From assembly GCA_964455095.1 (NCBI GenBank), contig CAYVUV010000084.1:1-10763 (forward strand): a stretch of 10,763 nt of DNA, given 5' to 3'. Position numbers and translations under genes: made by a program. This document shows positions 8,791-10,763 of this stretch, piece by piece. This stretch comes from CAYVUV01 sp964455095. GTDB lineage: Bacteria > Desulfobacterota > Binatia > HRBIN30 > CADEER01. The first letter of the stretch is position 1. The number at the start of each line of letters is the position of its first letter. The notes below the pieces were generated by a model. That model saw only the letters and a list, made by a program, of their open reading frames with translations, did not search any database and was not told where the DNA came from.

Positions 8791-8822
8791 AATCGGCGGC
8801 GCCCGTCGCGGCGCCGCCGATT
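8791..8822. terminator. Bidirectional hairpin terminator between convergent genes
   Basis: A perfect 13-bp inverted repeat, AATCGGCGGCGCC and its complement, encloses a 6-base loop CGTCGC. It starts three bases after the acyl-CoA synthetase stop (8787) and ends eight bases before the last base of the minus-strand propeller-cytochrome gene (8831). The stem is very GC-rich with A/T at its base, but there is no long T-run on either side. It probably ends transcription from both directions. Confidence 0.7.
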
Positions 8823-8830
8823 CTCCTAGC

Positions 8831-10763
8831 TCACTGACACGCGACCGGGGCCGGGCTGCAGGTGGCGTCCTTGCCCTGGAAGGTCTTGCCGTTGCTGCCG
8901 TCCTTGCCGTTGTAGGCGGCACAGCGCAGGCAGACACGGGTGGGGCCGCTGCTGAGCGCGACGTCGATGTTGCCCTGGGCGACGCCGACGGTGAGGTTGA
9001 AGTCGAGCGTGGTCGGGCCCTTGCCCATCAGGATGGCCTTGAGCAGGACGCCGGGCTTCCAGATGACGGTCTTGGCCGTGCCGTCGTTGAGCTCGGTGTC
9101 CTTGTACTTGTATCCCTTGGCGTTCGCCTCGCTGCCGATCAGCTCCCAGTTCTGACAGGGCAGGTTGGTGGTGTGCGACTCCGCCGTCGCACTGCTCGCC
9201 ACCGTCAGCGAGGCCTTGACGGTCCCCGACGGCGACACCCCGCAACGCGGATCGCCGCTGCTGCCCGGTGCGGGGATGGCGAGCGAGGTGTCCTTGGTCT
9301 GGATGATGATCTTGTTCTTTGCCTCGTCGTCGGGGAGGTGGTTCTTGATCAGCAGTTTCTTGCCCGTGACCAGCTGGTCGATCGGCGCACCGGGTACGCT
9401 GAGCGGATCGGCCGGATCGCTGCCGAGGTCGAGCTCGTCGCGATCCAGGAAGCCGTCCTCGTCGCGATCGATACCGGCGCGCGTTCCCGAGCCGGGCGGC
9501 ACGCAGGTGTAGGTCACTTCCTGTCCGGGGACGATGGCTTTGAGACGCAACCCGTTGTCGCTGAGCAACGGCTCGTTGATGCGGTCGCTGACGAACGACC
9601 CCGCGGCATTGCGGACGAAGCCGCGTTGCTCGCCGCTGATCGTGCCCTTGGCGATCACCTCGCACTCCTCGGCGTCGGCGCGGTCGAGCAGCAGGTCGAT
9701 GCGCGCGCCGACGGTGGCGCCGTTGGTGTTGCTCAGTGTCACCTGCTGGCCGACGATCGGCGCCATGTTGCTGTCGAAGGCGAGCACGAACTGCTCGATC
9801 TGGCGGCGCAGCGGATCGCCCGCCGGGCCGTTGGGGATGCCGCCGGGATTGGGCAGCGGGAAGCCGCCGGGGTTGGTTTGATTGAAGACGATCGTGTTGT
9901 GGAAGCGGAAGACCGTGTCGGTGCTGCCGTCGTGCAGGAAGCCGACACCGCGCACCTGATCGCCTTTGGATCCGTTGTCGCCGGTGTTGAAGAACGACAC
10001 GGCCGGCATGCCGAACATGCCGACCTTCTGGTACAGGTTGCGCAAGTGCGGGATCTTCAGCTCCTGTGTCTCGAACTCGAAGCTCGAGAAGCCGTCGCCG
10101 CCGAAGTGCCCGTTGGCGGGGTCGAGCACGTGGCAGCCGTTGCAGGTCTGAAAGACGTCGGATGGCTGCGGACCGAAGTAGAAGTTGCGCCCGGCCAGCT
10201 GGTCGGGCGTGAGCGAGTTGTCGAGGGCGCGAATCGGGTTGGGCGGGTAGGTGACCTCGAGGATGAAGTCGGCGAACTTCTGCATGTCGGCGTTGCTGAT
10301 CGCGCCGTCGCGGCCGAGCAGGCCTTCGAAGGCGACGATGAACTTCTTGAACGCCAGATCTTCGTCGAGCGGGTCGCCGCCGCCGTTGGCGCCGGTGCGA
10401 TCGCCGCGCCAGTGCATCGGGCCGTGGTTGGCCATGCCGCGCAGGCTCTGCGTCGACATGGGCCCCTTCATCGGGTGGAAGTCCTTCATCGACGGGAAGA
10501 ACCCCGGCGCCGGGTTGTTGACGCGGAAGGGGTTGGTGTTGACGAGCAGGATGTCGTCCGGGTTGCCGAGATCCCATGACAGGCTGTCGAAGTCGCCGAA
10601 GATATGGCAGCTCGAGCACGACGCCTCGCCGTTGCTCGACGTCGCCACCGCGTCGTACAGCACCGGCCGCCCGTCGACCACCTCCGGCGGCTCGGGGTTG
10701 TACAGCGGCAGATGCGCCAGCTCGCCCTTGGTCAGCGTGTTGACCACCGAGATCGAGTTGTCG
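8831..10763 (-). CDS. Exported YVTN beta-propeller / di-heme cytochrome protein, 3' part (enters from right edge)
   Basis: This open frame enters at the right edge (first full codon at 10762) and ends with TGA at 8831-8833, giving 643 residues. It repeats the last 46 codons of the 5' piece (1-1578), so on a circle this is residues 481-1123 of one protein. After the last propeller blade come two haem c sites: CSSCH (529-533) and CNGCH (687-691), numbered in the joined protein. The roughly 155-residue spacing and the block SLRGMANHGPMHWRGDRTG (586-604) between them point to the bacterial cytochrome c peroxidase/MauG superfamily. A textbook 12-residue EF-hand-like calcium loop, DRDEDGFLDRDE, is at 912-923. 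The last 180 or so residues (about 945-1123) form a Cys-bearing, beta-looking module I cannot assign to a named family. No C-terminal anchor is seen. Haem attachment requires export, which matches the signal peptide on the 5' piece. Peroxidase activity is not proven; it could be an electron-transfer protein. Confidence 0.88.
   Translation of the reverse strand, partial: DNSISVVNTLTKGELAHLPLYNPEPPEVVDGRPVLYDAVATSSNGEASCSSCHIFGDFDSLSWDLGNPDDILLVNTNPFRVNNPAPGFFPSMKDFHPMKGPMSTQSLRGMANHGPMHWRGDRTGANGGGDPLDEDLAFKKFIVAFEGLLGRDGAISNADMQKFADFILEVTYPPNPIRALDNSLTPDQLAGRNFYFGPQPSDVFQTCNGCHVLDPANGHFGGDGFSSFEFETQELKIPHLRNLYQKVGMFGMPAVSFFNTGDNGSKGDQVRGVGFLHDGSTDTVFRFHNTIVFNQTNPGGFPLPNPGGIPNGPAGDPLRRQIEQFVLAFDSNMAPIVGQQVTLSNTNGATVGARIDLLLDRADAEECEVIAKGTISGEQRGFVRNAAGSFVSDRINEPLLSDNGLRLKAIVPGQEVTYTCVPPGSGTRAGIDRDEDGFLDRDELDLGSDPADPLSVPGAPIDQLVTGKKLLIKNHLPDDEAKNKIIIQTKDTSLAIPAPGSSGDPRCGVSPSGTVKASLTVASSATAESHTTNLPCQNWELIGSEANAKGYKYKDTELNDGTAKTVIWKPGVLLKAILMGKGPTTLDFNLTVGVAQGNIDVALSSGPTRVCLRCAAYNGKDGSNGKTFQGKDATCSPAPVACQ
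10625..10763. repeat. Terminal direct repeat, right copy
   Basis: This is the second copy of the 139-base end repeat, with no mismatch to bases 1-139. Collapsing the two gives a 10,624-bp circle in which codon 526 (Glu) is followed directly by Ala-Ser-CSSCH of the first haem site. Confidence 0.97.

Noticed and set aside
7051..8937. Minus-strand open frame of 628 codons opposite the acyl-CoA synthetase
   Set aside because: It is an antisense shadow: the plus strand carries every adenylate-forming motif, and the shadow runs through the hairpin and into the next gene.
8826..10619. Second long minus-strand frame (597 codons) overlapping the cytochrome half
   Set aside because: It is out of frame with the haem-bearing protein and its translation is Arg/Gln/Pro-rich low complexity.

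Overview
The window is GC-rich throughout and densely coded: eight gene pieces, no RNA genes, and no non-coding stretch longer than about 140 bases. The gene content suggests a free-living, GC-rich Gram-negative bacterium. It includes a secreted YVTN beta-propeller/di-heme cytochrome, a surface protein with an IPTL-CTERM-like sorting tail, a wax ester synthase/DGAT and an acyl-CoA synthetase. I would guess a Binatota or Myxococcota/'deltaproteobacterial' lineage from a metagenome. That placement is inference from protein style, not from a marker gene.

The most important structural fact is that bases 1-139 are identical to bases 10625-10763. A minus-strand gene runs off the left edge and continues, in frame, from the right edge. 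If the overlap is collapsed, the sequence becomes a 10,624-bp circle and the two partial genes become one uninterrupted 1,123-residue protein. No replication, partition or mobilisation gene is present. The circle may therefore be an assembly loop over a repeat, or an excised segment, rather than an ordinary plasmid.

Layout, left to right:
- 1-1578 (-): the N-terminal half of the large exported propeller-cytochrome protein, with signal peptide and start.
- 1692-2336 (-): class I SAM methyltransferase.
- 2337-3833 (-): WS/DGAT acyltransferase, whose stop codon abuts the methyltransferase start.
- 3898-4785 (-): FkbM-family methyltransferase, first gene of this run.
- 4924-6063 (+): DUF2961/GH172 glycoside hydrolase, divergent from FkbM.
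- 6106-6969 (-): exported protein of unknown function with an IPTL-CTERM-like tail, convergent with GH172.
- 7096-8787 (+): fatty-acyl-CoA synthetase, divergent from the sorting-signal protein.
- 8791-8822: a perfect 13-bp hairpin between convergent genes.
- 8831-10763 (-): the C-terminal half of the propeller-cytochrome protein (two CxxCH haem sites, an EF-hand-like loop and an unrecognised C-terminal module).

On the circle, FkbM, WS/DGAT, methyltransferase and the propeller-cytochrome all point the same way and could form one transcription unit ending at the 8791-8822 hairpin. The functional themes are neutral lipid synthesis (acyl-CoA synthetase supplying acyl-CoA to WS/DGAT), methylation of unknown acceptors, furanose-glycan hydrolysis, and an exported redox protein plus a surface-sorted protein. 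Nothing in the sequence proves that these act in one pathway.
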